A stretch of DNA of 38,948 bases from Mycoplasmataceae bacterium (GCA_031262935.1 JAISGU010000036.1:1-38948); one strand, 5' to 3'; counted from the first letter of the stretch, positions 1 to 10,890 are shown. Notes: generated from the sequence alone by a model not told the origin. Translations and numbers: made by a program.

Positions 1-11
1 TATTTTGTCAT
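1..11 (-). CDS. Start of an ORF running off the window (partial)
   Basis: Only the first three codons (M-T-K) are inside the window, so the product cannot be named. The start is supported by a good ribosome binding site, TAGGAG, 6 nt upstream on the minus strand. The start region (TAGGAG, 6 nt, ATGAC, then AAA) resembles that of the 48-aa ORF at 37696, which has TAGGAG, 5 nt, ATGACTAAA. The gene lies about 140 nt downstream of the small minus-strand gene at 153..299 and may be its partner. Homology between the two small downstream ORFs is a guess. Confidence 0.35.
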
Positions 12-121
12 AACTTAACTCCTACTTAATATAAGTTAGACAATTTTTTATACCTTTTTACGAAGTAAACTTTATAGATTTAACCTCTAAAAAAGCAAAC
101 ATTTTGAGACTTTATTCCATT

Positions 122-142
122 ATTATATACAACTTTTGTCAA
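122..142 (-). promoter_or_regulatory. Second promoter/operator motif of the left cassette
   Basis: On the minus strand the motif reads TTGACAAAAGTTGTATA followed by TAAT. It matches, with two differences in the first 17 bases, the motif 6 nt before the small gene at 153..299. It lies just downstream of that gene and upstream of the ORF starting at position 11. TTGACAA and TTGTATA form an imperfect inverted repeat, so it may be an operator overlapping a -10 box. Function is inferred. Confidence 0.4.
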
Positions 143-152
143 ATATTGTAAA

Positions 153-299
153 TTATTTTTCTTTTTTTAGATATGTTTTTCTATCTATTTGTACACGTTT
201 TAGTATTCGCCATTTTATAAACGATTCCTTGGTAACTTCTCAATATTTACCGTGTCTATCTTTAACTTTCGATATTTTAATCTCACCTGGTTTATCCAT
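153..299 (-). CDS. Small basic protein, YWxVTK family, left copy (48 aa)
   Basis: I do not recognise this from any named family. It encodes 48 residues, rich in Lys/Arg, with two Trp (one from TGA). It aligns along its length with the 51-aa product at 36365..36520: both share the pattern D-x-x-G-x-Y-W-x-V-T-K-x-S, then W-x-I-x-K-R-x-x-I-x-R. Conservation of a reading frame between two diverged copies is the main evidence that it is a real gene. A TATAAT box ends 6 nt before the ATG and there is no Shine-Dalgarno sequence, so the mRNA is probably leaderless. Upstream lies a 27-bp box that is also upstream of the other copy. Small size and basic charge would suit a nucleic-acid-binding role, but that is speculation. 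Confidence 0.6.
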
Positions 300-305
300 A
301 CAAAT

Positions 306-324
306 ATTATACAATCTTTGTCAA
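306..324 (-). promoter_or_regulatory. Promoter of the left small YWxVTK gene
   Basis: On the minus strand it reads TTGACAAAGATTGTATAAT. The perfect TATAAT ends 6 nt before the ATG at 299. TTGACA lies only 7 nt from TATAAT, too close to be a standard -35, so it may instead be half of an imperfect repeat bound by a regulator. Confidence 0.5.
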
Positions 325-350
325 ATATTACTAACTAACTTTTAAAATTT

Positions 351-377
351 ATGGACACATTCGTATATAAGAGCGAT
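351..377 (-). repeat. 27-bp conserved box, left copy
   Basis: Read on the minus strand, 25 of 27 bases match the box at 36267..36293 on the plus strand, including the core CGAATGTGTCCAT. Both copies lie 50-75 bp upstream of a small YWxVTK gene and point the same way relative to it. It could be the outer end of a mobile element, a recombination site or a binding site. Confidence 0.6.
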
Positions 378-2503
<2,126 letters not shown>

Positions 2504-2539
2504 TTCAATTCATTCTTTTCTATCCATATAATTCATTAC

Positions 2540-3877
2540 ATGTTCAAAGCAATGATTGCTTCAATTGTCGCTAAACATTTCAAAAAGAAATTAGACAATT
2601 GAACCATAAAAGAAGAAGACATTAATGAAGTATTAAAGCAAATAAGAATTGCTTTATTAGATGCTGATGTTAATTTATTAGTTGTTAAAGATTTTATTAA
2701 AAGCATTAGAGAACAATCCGTTGGTAGAGTTATTAACCCGGGAGAAGATGCTGAACAAGTTTTATTAACCATTATTAAAGAACAACTAATAAAAATATTA
2801 GGTAAAAATAAAGCTGATGTCAATACCGATACTAAAACATTAAAAATTATGATGGTCGGTTTACAAGGTAGCGGTAAAACAACTAGTGCTGCAAAATTAG
2901 CTTATTACTTTAAACATAAATTTAATAAAAAACCATTATTAGTTGCTTGTGACATTTATCGTCCTGCCGCTATTGATCAATTAGAAACATTAGCAAAAGA
3001 AATTAATGTGGACTTTTATCAAAAAGGTACACAAGATCCAGTCATCACCTCTAACGAAGCAATATCGATTGCTAACCAAAATAACAATGATGTTATTATT
3101 TTTGATACTGCAGGACGATTACAAACAAATCAAGAATTAATGGATGAGTTAACAAACATTAGAAATAAAGTGCGTCCAGATGAAATCTTATTAGTAGTTG
3201 ATGCTATGAGTGGACAAGATGTAATTAATGTTGCTACTGAATTTAATAATCATTTAAATTTATCTGGTTTTGTTATTACTAAATTAGATAGTGACGCTAG
3301 AGCTGGTGCTGTATTATCACTAACTCATTTATTAAATGTTCCAGTTAAATTTACTGGTGTTGGAGAAAAAGTACAATCATTAGACGTCTTTTATCCCGAA
3401 AGAATTGCAGATCGTATTCTTGGTTTAGGTGATGTAATGACACTTGCTGAGAAAGCAACTGAAGTCATGGATGAAGATAAAGCTAAGAAATCTTTAACAA
3501 GAATGTTAGCTGGTAAATTTGACTTAGAAGACTTATTAAGTCAAATGGAACAAATGTTTAAAATGGGATCAATGGGATCGATTATGAAAATGTTACCAAA
3601 TACTCCAAAAATTAATGAAGATCAAATTTTTCAAGCTGAAAAGAAAATGAAAACTTGAAAAATTTTAATGACATCAATGACATTGAAAGAAAGAAGAAAC
3701 CCCCAATTATTTAAGAAACAAGCCACACGTAGATTAAGAGTAACTCAAGGTGCTGGCAGAAAACCTGATGACCTAAATAAAATGTTAGCTGAATGAGAAA
3801 AAGCTAAAAAGAAAATGGATGAAATAGGAAATAAATTGAAACATGGTAAGAATCCATTTAGCCAGTTTGGACTCTAG
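2540..3877 (+). CDS. ffh: Signal recognition particle protein Ffh
   Basis: SRP54-type GTPase that binds signal peptides and, with SRP RNA and FtsY, brings ribosomes to the membrane. 445 aa, normal length. Order: N domain (1 to about 90), G domain with P-loop GLQGSGKTT near 106, DTAGR near 188 and TKLDSDARAG near 247, then a methionine-rich M domain. The M domain carries the SMTxKERxxP segment and an arginine-rich RNA-binding stretch (ATRRLRVTQGAGR). A TATAAT at 2527-2532 ends 7 nt before the ATG and there is no Shine-Dalgarno, so it is probably transcribed from its own promoter as a leaderless mRNA. Its 3' end overlaps the 3' end of the opposing coaX by 20 nt. Confidence 0.95.
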
Positions 3878-4571
3878 CAACTAAATAATATCCCTTTAAT
3901 ATTGCATTATCAATATGACTAATATTATTTGGTAATCCTATAATAGCATCTGATTTGCCGCCAGTTATATAACAATGATTAATATCGTATTTATTCTTGC
4001 AATAATCTAAACAACTTAAAATATAACCTCTCGCCATATGACTACCACCAGATGTTAGCGCTGTTTTAGTGCTATTTCCAAATGATAATAAATATTTATG
4101 GCAGACATTATTTGTTTTAGTTAATTCTGTTAAATTACCTAAATGTTTTAACCCAAATTCAATTGATGGGGCAATACTAACACCATAAATATTTTTATTA
4201 TTAATGGCAATAGCAAAAGTTGCTGTCCCAAAACATATTCCTAATGCTTTTTTATTTAACGATTTAATATACATTGCTAAAGCAAGAATGTCTAAACCTA
4301 TTTCGTTAATATTGAATTTACTTAAATTAAATTGGTTTTTAAAGTCTTTAGAACGAATTAATTTTGGTTTCAATTTATATTGTTTAAAGAGTTGTGATGA
4401 TATTTTTTTATTAATTGAAGTAACAACACTTCCAATATAAATTGAATCTATCCCAACAATTTTAGGAATACGATTCTTTTTAGTTGGTGTGATAATAGAT
4501 TTAACTAATTTATTTTTATAAAAAACACCAAATTTTGTAGTTGTATTACCAATATCTAATATTAAAACCAT
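3858..4571 (-). CDS. coaX: Type III pantothenate kinase-like protein (CoaX), active site altered
   Basis: Family enzymes phosphorylate pantothenate, the first step of CoA synthesis. The 237-aa product has the ASKHA-type phosphate motif DIGNTTTKFG at 6-15, a GTATF segment, IAPS where IAPG is usual, and a later ITGG motif. Two usually conserved features are missing: VxxDFGTA, whose Asp acts as base in studied enzymes, reads GICFGTA, and the GADR motif reads GLDI. It may be catalytically altered, or have another role. The start overlaps the coaD stop by one base (TAATG), indicating translational coupling in a recO-coaD-coaX operon. Its neighbour CoaD supports a CoA role. Confidence 0.7.
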   Translation of the reverse strand: MVLILDIGNTTTKFGVFYKNKLVKSIITPTKKNRIPKIVGIDSIYIGSVVTSINKKISSQLFKQYKLKPKLIRSKDFKNQFNLSKFNINEIGLDILALAMYIKSLNKKALGICFGTATFAIAINNKNIYGVSIAPSIEFGLKHLGNLTELTKTNNVCHKYLLSFGNSTKTALTSGGSHMARGYILSCLDYCKNKYDINHCYITGGKSDAIIGLPNNISHIDNAILKGYYLVARVQTG

Positions 4572-5017
4572 TATTTATTCCTTTGTTGTAATAGTTTCTT
4601 TTGTCTAATTAATTCTTTTTGATTTGTAGATGATACTTCTTTTAATTTTTTATCAGCAACAAAGAATATGGTTTCAATATTTTTATCTAATAAATGGTTA
4701 TTTTGAGCCATATTAAGTTCATATCCTACATCTTTACAATTTCTAATTGATCTAACAATATATTTGCATTTTATTTTCTTAAGTAAAGACGTAGTTAAAC
4801 CTATATTGGTAATAACTTTTACATTTTTTAAATGCAAATTATTTACCATCTTCTTTACATTTAAAACCCTTTTGTTTAAATCATCAACAGGTTTATCAAC
4901 ATTAATAGAAACCGCTACATAAAGGGTTTTAAATAATTTGCTTGCTCTTTTAATAATATCAATGTGGCCTTTATGAATTGGGTTAAAACTACCAGGGAAA
5001 ACTGCAGATAATAGCAT
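4571..5017 (-). CDS. coaD: Phosphopantetheine adenylyltransferase (CoaD)
   Basis: Transfers AMP from ATP to 4'-phosphopantetheine to form dephospho-CoA, the penultimate step of CoA synthesis. The nucleotidyltransferase signature PGSFNPIHKGH lies at about residues 8-18, with the HxGH motif intact. The central RSIR...YELNMA segment matches the family's RGLR...YExxMA. The C-terminus keeps a Ser-Ser near the expected ISSS position but ends early: 148 aa against about 160. I chose the ATG at 5017 because the family starts 4-6 residues before the AVFPGSF motif; an upstream in-frame TTG at 5056 would add 13 unlike residues. No clear Shine-Dalgarno is seen at either start. Confidence 0.85.
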   Translation of the reverse strand: MLLSAVFPGSFNPIHKGHIDIIKRASKLFKTLYVAVSINVDKPVDDLNKRVLNVKKMVNNLHLKNVKVITNIGLTTSLLKKIKCKYIVRSIRNCKDVGYELNMAQNNHLLDKNIETIFFVADKKLKEVSSTNQKELIRQKKLLQQRNK

Positions 5018-5057
5018 AAATAATTTGTAAATTATATGTAAAATCGTTATTAGCAAA

Positions 5058-5759
5058 TTAATAGTGATTTAATGCATTTAATTTAATACCTGTATTATCA
5101 TCGATGTATTGTTTTAATAATTTAATAACAAAATCTAATTCAGCAATATATTTACTTAATTCATTCAATTTGTTATTAAATAAATAATAAAAAACCTTAC
5201 TAACATCCAGCCCATAATGCCTATCTGTTTTAGAATCAAAACAAGCATTACAAATCATTCCGTGATTTGTAAGCGAAATGGTTTTTAATTTATTGCTACC
5301 GCATTTAACGCAATGATTAACTTCAAAATTAAGTCCAGATAATAAACAAAAATCTTTAAGAATAGCAAGTATTTGCATTTCTTCACTATATTCATTTTTA
5401 TTAATTAAATCTAATAACTCTTTATAAAAATCAAATACTTGCTTATCATACTTATTTGTCTTGTCCACACATTCATTTAATAAATTAAATTGAATTAAAT
5501 TTTCATATCTTCAATCAGCAGTTTTGATAGCATGAACCTTCTTTAATTTACTTAATTTATCTTGTGTTCTGCTTTCAAATATTTCAAACTCTACATAACT
5601 GCCTAAAAATAAATTTCTTGCATTTTTAGATTCTATTTTTCTACTACCTAATGAAATACAAGTTATTTTTTTATTAGGAATAATGAAAGTAATAATTTCA
5701 TCAAACACTTGATATGGTTGTCTTTTAATAACATATCCTTGATAGATAGATTCTGCCAT
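5058..5759 (-). CDS. recO: DNA repair protein RecO
   Basis: Recombination mediator that loads RecA onto single-stranded DNA with RecR. 233 aa. The N-terminal half (about 1-80) resembles the RecO OB fold in layout. The C-terminal half holds a CxxC...CxxC zinc site (CVKCGS then CNACFD) with the typical spacing. An in-frame TGA (Trp) follows residue 82. First gene of the recO-coaD-coaX unit and divergent from smpB across 33 bp. Confidence 0.85.
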
Positions 5760-5792
5760 ATGTGCATTATAGATTTTATAATTTGACTCATA

Positions 5793-6227
5793 ATGAAATT
5801 ATTGTTTCCTAATAAAAAAATAAATCTTAATTATCACATCCTTGATAAATATGAATGTGGTGTTAGTTTAAAAGGTACAGAAGTTAAATCAATAATTAAA
5901 GCAAACGCAAGTATTGATGAATCGTTTGTTGTTTTTAATAAGCAAGAAGCATACATTATTAATATGTACATTGCCCCATTCTTACAAGCTAATATTAATA
6001 ATATTGATTCTTATAGAAAAAGAAAGCTCTTATTGCATAAGAATGAAATTATTAAGATTGAACAACAAAGTAAAAAGGAAAGATTAGCCATTGTCCCTAG
6101 TAAATGTTATTTAGAACATGGGAAAATTAAATTAGAGATATGTTTATGTAAATCTAAAAACTCTAAAGATAAAAGACAAGATCTTAAAAAAAGAGACGAA
6201 ACTAGAGAGATGAAGAAATACTATTAG
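5793..6227 (+). CDS. smpB: SsrA-binding protein SmpB
   Basis: Binds tmRNA and brings it to stalled ribosomes for trans-translation. 144 aa. The family core is visible: ECGVSLKGTEVKSI near 21-34, the INNIDSYRKRKLLLHKNEI block, and the basic tail KDKRQDLKKRD corresponding to the KxHDKRxxxKxRD tail. A TATAAT at 5777-5782 ends 10 nt before the ATG without a Shine-Dalgarno. The stop is 3 nt from the opposing gldA stop. Confidence 0.95.
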   Translation: MKLLFPNKKINLNYHILDKYECGVSLKGTEVKSIIKANASIDESFVVFNKQEAYIINMYIAPFLQANINNIDSYRKRKLLLHKNEIIKIEQQSKKERLAIVPSKCYLEHGKIKLEICLCKSKNSKDKRQDLKKRDETREMKKYY

Positions 6228-6230
6228 TTT

Positions 6231-7400
6231 TTATCTGCAAGTATAAGGAACGATTACATCATTCTTACGTTCTCTTTTTGCTTTATATGCTTTACCCATT
6301 GCATCTGCAACTTTCATAGCAGCAAATACATCTTCAGGAGTAACTTTAAATGGCATATTACCCATTGGTACTCCTGGTCCTGTTGCTTTTTTAGCTACTT
6401 CCATTAATTGTTTATCCGTCACATTACCAATATGTAAATCATTAAAAGTAATTGGTAATCCAACGTTATAACAGAATTTAATTACTTTCTTTAATTCTTC
6501 TTTAGAAGCGTTTTCTAAAACCAAATGACTAATTGTCCCAAAAGCAACTTTTTCACCATGAAAGTTTTTATGAACTTCAGGAATGATTCCTAAAGCATCT
6601 TGAATTGAATGTGCCGCACCTAATCCACCAGACTCAAAACCAATAGTTGATAAATATGTATTTGCTTCAATCACATTCTCAAGCGCTTTAGTAGAAACAT
6701 TTAACTCACAAGCAACCATTGCTTTTTCACCATCATCCATAATTGCGTTGTAACATAACTCAGCTAAAGCGTAACCAGTTAATGATTGTTGCGCTTTTCA
6801 TTCAGTAACATTTCTTTCTTCAGTTTTATGACAACTTCTTGCTTCAAAGAAAGTTGATAATGCATCTCCCAAACCACAAGCCAACAATCTTGCTGGTGCT
6901 TCAGCAATAATATTACAATCTACAATAACCACATCTGGTGATTTGCCACCATTACCAGGAATTGGTGAATAAAAGTATTGATCAAATTCACCATTCTCTT
7001 TATAAATAATTGATGAATGTGAACATGGTGCATCTGTTGATGCAGCAGTTGAGAAAACAACTAAATGCATCCCATTTAATCCAGCAGCAACTTTTGCTGT
7101 ATCACAACCTTTACCGCCGCCAACACTTACTAAACAATCACATCCAGATTTTTTAGCAATTGCTGCAACACGTTTACATTCTTTCATAGTACATTCACCA
7201 TGAAACTCTTCAAACACTAATTGTGCTTTAGCATATTGTTTTTTGAACGATGCTTTTATTAAAGGCACACATTTGTTAAAAACTATCTTATCAACTAAAA
7301 ATAAATATTTAGTCCCCCAGTCTTTAACATCCTTTGCTATATTATTGATTTCATGGTTACCTTGTATATATCTTAATGGTGATCCAATGATTCTTGCCAT
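6231..7400 (-). CDS. gldA: Glycerol dehydrogenase (GldA)
   Basis: NAD-dependent, zinc-binding, iron-type alcohol dehydrogenase family; oxidises glycerol to dihydroxyacetone. 389 aa, slightly longer than the usual ~365. The nucleotide-binding VSVGGGKGCDTAK lies near residues 92-104. The three metal ligands expected for GldA are present: Asp in GLGDA (near 177), His in AAHSIQ (near 263) and His in FHGEK (near 279). The STAASTDAPCSH segment is also typical. The start has a strong Shine-Dalgarno (AAGGAG). It is 34 bp downstream of the flavodiiron gene on the same strand, and DhaK, which uses its product, is in the same run. Confidence 0.93.
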
Positions 7401-7434
7401 ATTATTTCTCCTTAAATTAATACTTATATGGAAA

Positions 7435-8640
7435 TTATAGTTCTGAATGATTAATAAATTTTATGAATTCTTTAATTAAATTCTTTGCACTATCTAATTG
7501 TTCCTTAGAAGGATTAAATCTAATGTGTATCCCTTGTTTAAATGGTTTCTGTTTTAATCCTTCTAAATACTTAATAACAATATTTTGTGCTTCTCCACTT
7601 CACCCATATGAACCAAACACAAGTATATTTTTATCAATTACATTAATTGTATCTAATGAACTTAACAATTGTACAGCTGGAGGTAATGCGTTTTTATTAA
7701 GCGTTGGTGTACCTATACAAAAAGCGGTAGAATCATTCATTAATTTAATCATTTGTGACATATCATTTTGATTCAAATCATAAACATTTGTTTTAATGTT
7801 TTGATTGATTTCATTTATGGTTTGTTTAATTGTTTGTGCAATATGTTTGGTATATCCATATGAAGAAACATAAAAAATTGGAATAGATAAAGATTGTTTT
7901 TCTTCTTTACTTCATTCCTTATATTTTTCAATTACAAAAGAAGCCAAACAATCTTTTGTTAAAATTGGTCCATGACTTGTACAATAATTATTTACATCTA
8001 ATATTTGTAATTTATCTAACCCACTTCTTGCATATTTTTTAAATGGACTAAAAATTACATCATAGTAAAGTTTTAATGACGACTTATATTCATTTACATA
8101 TGTAATGTTTTTATCAATCATTGTTGGTTCACAATAATGAGAACCTAAGAAATCACAAGTAAATATTGTTTTATCTTCTTTACAATATGTAAAAATAGAA
8201 TCTGGTCAATGTAAAAATGGAGTTAAAATAAACTCTAATGTTTTATTACCCAAATCTAATACTTCACGATCTTTAACAACATGAGTATTTAATTTAAGTT
8301 TTGTTATTTCTGTTAAAAAGATTTTACTAGCAGCAGAACAATAAATTTCAATATTAGGAATTTTTGTTAATAATGTTTTTAAACAGCCGGTGTGATCTGG
8401 TTCGCAATGATTAACGATTAAATAATCTATTTTGTCTAAAGGTGTAACTTCTTCTATATGAGATATATATTCATTCAAGAACATTTCATGACAACCGTCA
8501 ATGAGAGCAATTTTATTAGAACCTTTGACAATATATGAATTGTATGAAGTCCCATATTCAGTTCTCATAACAATATCAAAAATTCTCATGTTGGGGTTCA
8601 ATACCCCAACAGAATAAATATCTTTAGTTACTTTAAACAT
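7435..8640 (-). CDS. Flavodiiron protein (FprA type, oxygen/NO reductase)
   Basis: Reduces O2 to water (or NO to N2O) with electrons from rubredoxin; cytosolic protection of anaerobes. 401 aa, the standard length of the two-domain form. Domain 1 (1 to about 245) is a metallo-beta-lactamase fold with diiron ligands visible: NHCEPDHTG near 77-85 (HxExDH), FLHWPDS near 142-148, CDFLG, and TSHGPI near 222. Domain 2 (about 250-401) is flavodoxin-like, beginning at FYVSSYGYTKHIA and carrying a GSYGW segment. There is no fused rubredoxin domain; a separate rubredoxin gene lies 2 nt upstream. I cannot say from sequence whether O2 or NO is preferred. Confidence 0.95.
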
Positions 8641-8642
8641 AA

Positions 8643-8777
8643 TTAAAGTTTTCTAAATTGGTCTTTACCTGCGCCACAAGTTGGGCAAGTTCAAGATGCA
8701 TCTAAAGAATCAAAAGATTTGCCCTCTTTTTCTTCATCGTATGTATAACCACATACTGTACATTGATATTTAGCCAT
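8643..8777 (-). CDS. Rubredoxin, short form (44 aa)
   Basis: Small iron-sulfur electron carrier with one Fe bound by four Cys. Ligands are in CTVCGYTYD (residues 6-14) and CPTCGAGKDQF. The loop between the pairs is about 8-9 residues shorter than in typical 52-54-aa rubredoxins, resembling the known short rubredoxin of Desulfovibrio desulfuricans. One Trp before the second Cys pair is encoded by TGA. Shine-Dalgarno AAGGAG precedes the ATG. The stop is 2 nt from the flavodiiron start, so the two are co-translated redox partners. Too short for ordinary ORF cut-offs. Confidence 0.95.
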
Positions 8778-8862
8778 TTTTTACTCCTTGATTAATATCT
8801 ATCTTAATTGTAGAACAATAAACTAAATAAAATTGTTATTCACTTTTATTCAATGTAGCACA

Positions 8863-9855
8863 CTAAACATTAAAAGCTAATGTACTACAAGGTTTTTTAA
8901 TTAACTCTTCTAATTCATTATCTAGTTTCATTAAAGAAATTGACATCCCTGGCATATCAATTGCTGTCATGTAATTACCAACATGAGTAGATACGACCTT
9001 AATATCTTTTTGTTTCAAAATATCTTGTAATTTACGATTAGCAATATAAAGTTCCATTAATGGTGTTGCACCTAATCCATTTACTAAACAAGCAACTTTA
9101 TCATTTGATTGAATTTGTAAATGACTAATAATTGCTTCGGTCATTTCATTTACAAATTCATCTACAGATTTTAATGTTTCTTTTTTAACACCCGGTTCTC
9201 CATGAATTCCTAATCCCATTTCCACTTCGTTGTCTTTTAATTCAAAACCTTTTTTACCAACCGCTGGCACAATACAAGAATCTAAAGCCACACCATATGT
9301 ACCAACATTCTTAATTGCTTTTTCTGCAATTGCTTTAACTTCTTGTAATGATGCTCCGCTTTGTGCTTTAGCACCAGTTACTTTGTGAACTAACACCGTC
9401 CCAGCAATTCCTCTCATTCCTGTTGCTGCTTTATTGTTAATTAAAGCAACATCATCAGCAACAACTACATAATCAACATCCTTGCCTTCCATTTGTGACA
9501 TTTCAGCAGCCATTTTAAAATTCATTAAATCACCCGTATAGTTTTTAATAATTAGCAAAGCCCCTTTAGACGAATCACATTGATTAATAGCTGCTTGAAC
9601 CATATCTGGTGTTGGTGACGTAAATATTTGACCAGCAACAGCGGCAGATAACATCCCATCACCTACATATCCTGCATGCGCTGGTTCGTGACCACTACCA
9701 CCACCAGATACTAATGCAACATTATTTTTGTTAAATGTTTTGGAATAGATAACATTGTATCCTTCTACCCTTCCTAATCTATTAGGAGCAGAGGATACAA
9801 TACCATCTACCATTTCTGTAACAATGTTTTCAATTTTGTTTATTAATTTTTTCAT
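8863..9855 (-). CDS. dhaK: Dihydroxyacetone kinase subunit DhaK
   Basis: Binds dihydroxyacetone covalently and presents it for phosphorylation to DHAP. In the PTS-linked system phosphate comes from DhaM through ADP on DhaL. 330 aa, the standard DhaK length. The signature SGGGSGHEPAHAGYVG lies near 50-65, and the substrate-binding His is in LGIHGEPG near 217, close to His218 of E. coli DhaK. It is the K domain only: no DhaL or DhaM gene is next to it, so those must be elsewhere if the kinase works. Shine-Dalgarno GAAGGA. Same strand as, and 85 bp upstream of, rubredoxin. Confidence 0.95.
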   Translation of the reverse strand: MKKLINKIENIVTEMVDGIVSSAPNRLGRVEGYNVIYSKTFNKNNVALVSGGGSGHEPAHAGYVGDGMLSAAVAGQIFTSPTPDMVQAAINQCDSSKGALLIIKNYTGDLMNFKMAAEMSQMEGKDVDYVVVADDVALINNKAATGMRGIAGTVLVHKVTGAKAQSGASLQEVKAIAEKAIKNVGTYGVALDSCIVPAVGKKGFELKDNEVEMGLGIHGEPGVKKETLKSVDEFVNEMTEAIISHLQIQSNDKVACLVNGLGATPLMELYIANRKLQDILKQKDIKVVSTHVGNYMTAIDMPGMSISLMKLDNELEELIKKPCSTLAFNV

Positions 9856-10017
9856 AAATTAATCCTTCTATTAAACTAGTTAATTATCTTAATTATTTAT
9901 TGTTTTAAATCAATTTTTTATTATTAAGTGCGACTTCATTTAGCCGCATTTAAATAATTACCCTCACCACGCGCTGGGTTTGTATAAAACTTTCTGAAAA
10001 AGACATTTTAGACATAA
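9856..10017 (-). promoter_or_regulatory. 162-bp region upstream of dhaK with stem-loop
   Basis: Holds the only GC-rich patches in the neighbourhood. On the minus strand a 7-bp stem pairs TGCGGCT with AGTCGCA (plus 9929-9948, one G-U pair, 6-nt loop). A second GC-rich segment (CCAGCGCGTGG, near 9969-9979) lies upstream of it. This could be a terminator of the hydrolase gene or a structured dhaK leader. It matches no riboswitch consensus I know, and no T-run follows the stem. Confidence 0.35.
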
Positions 10018-10833
10018 CTACTTACAATTTTCCAATACTCTTTGAACGAATAATTCGGGTTCTTCTTCAAATATTAAATGACCAGAATTTTCAAATAAAT
10101 ATGTTTTTAACTGTTGTTCACTATGATGTTTTTTAAAGAATTTTAAAGCTCATTTAGCAGGAATTGTTCTATCATATTTACCAACCATCAAAACCATTGG
10201 AATTGTAATTGCTTTTTGTGCCCTTTTTACATATGTTAAAGAAGCTTTAGATAATTCTTTATATAAAGCTTTCATATTATCTCAATTATCTAACTGAAAT
10301 TGTAGTTGCTCTTGATTCATCTTAACTCATTCTGGGTTTTTAGAAAATTTCTCATAATTTTGTGGTGCATATAAACATTTTAATAATCGATTTTTTTGGT
10401 CCATATTTTTAGGGAAAAAGATATAAAAAGCTTTAAAACCAACATGTCAAGCACTAGGATTCGCAGGAGTTATTAAAAACAATTTTTTAATTTTTTCAGG
10501 AATTTTGGTTGTAACTAAAGAAACTAAAGCGCCTCCCATAGAGTGACCCATTAAATAAAAATTATTTAATTTTTTATGTTCAATATATGATGCTATGTAA
10601 TCAGCTATTCTCCATAGTTTCATATCTTCTGGAACTATCCCTTCTTTATTTGTCCCGTGACCAGGTAAATCAAGTAAATAAACGTTAAAATATTTAGATA
10701 ATTCATCAACAGCCTTGGCTGCATTAAAATAAGAATATTCTACGCAATATCCGTGTATTAATAGTAAATCCCCAAGATATTGCTCTTTATTTTTACAAGA
10801 TATATATTGATCTTTAAATGTAGTTGGTATCAT
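10018..10833 (-). CDS. Alpha/beta-hydrolase (serine esterase/lipase-like)
   Basis: 271 aa with a canonical alpha/beta-hydrolase layout: oxyanion LLIHGYC near 24-30, nucleophile elbow GHSMGG near 95-100, acidic residue in VGKYDRTIP near 219, and catalytic His in SGHLIFEEEPELF near 249. No signal peptide, so probably cytosolic. The substrate cannot be read from the sequence; the monoacylglycerol lipase/esterase group is plausible, and the glycerol genes downstream suggest glycerolipid cleavage. A minus-strand TATAAT at 10864-10869 and Shine-Dalgarno AGGAGA precede the start. It is divergent from the PAP2-like gene. Confidence 0.85.
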
Positions 10834-10863
10834 AAATAACGTCTCCTAAATTTATTCATATAT

Positions 10864-10883
10864 ATTATAGACAACAATATAAT
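10864..10883. promoter_or_regulatory. Divergent -10 boxes between hydrolase and PAP2-like gene
   Basis: TATAAT on the minus strand (10864-10869) serves the hydrolase, followed by a leader with AGGAGA. TATAAT on the plus strand (10878-10883) ends 7 nt before the ATG of the PAP2-like gene, which has no Shine-Dalgarno. Neither has an obvious consensus -35. Confidence 0.5.
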
Positions 10884-10890
10884 AACTTAT

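Noticed and set aside
136-345. A 69-codon plus-strand ORF
   Set aside because: It lies antisense to the small YWxVTK gene (153..299, minus), which has a homologue and a promoter; the plus frame resembles nothing.
5018-5056. TTG start for coaD at 5056
   Set aside because: It would add 13 residues not found in the family; ATG at 5017 gives the usual distance to the PGSF motif.
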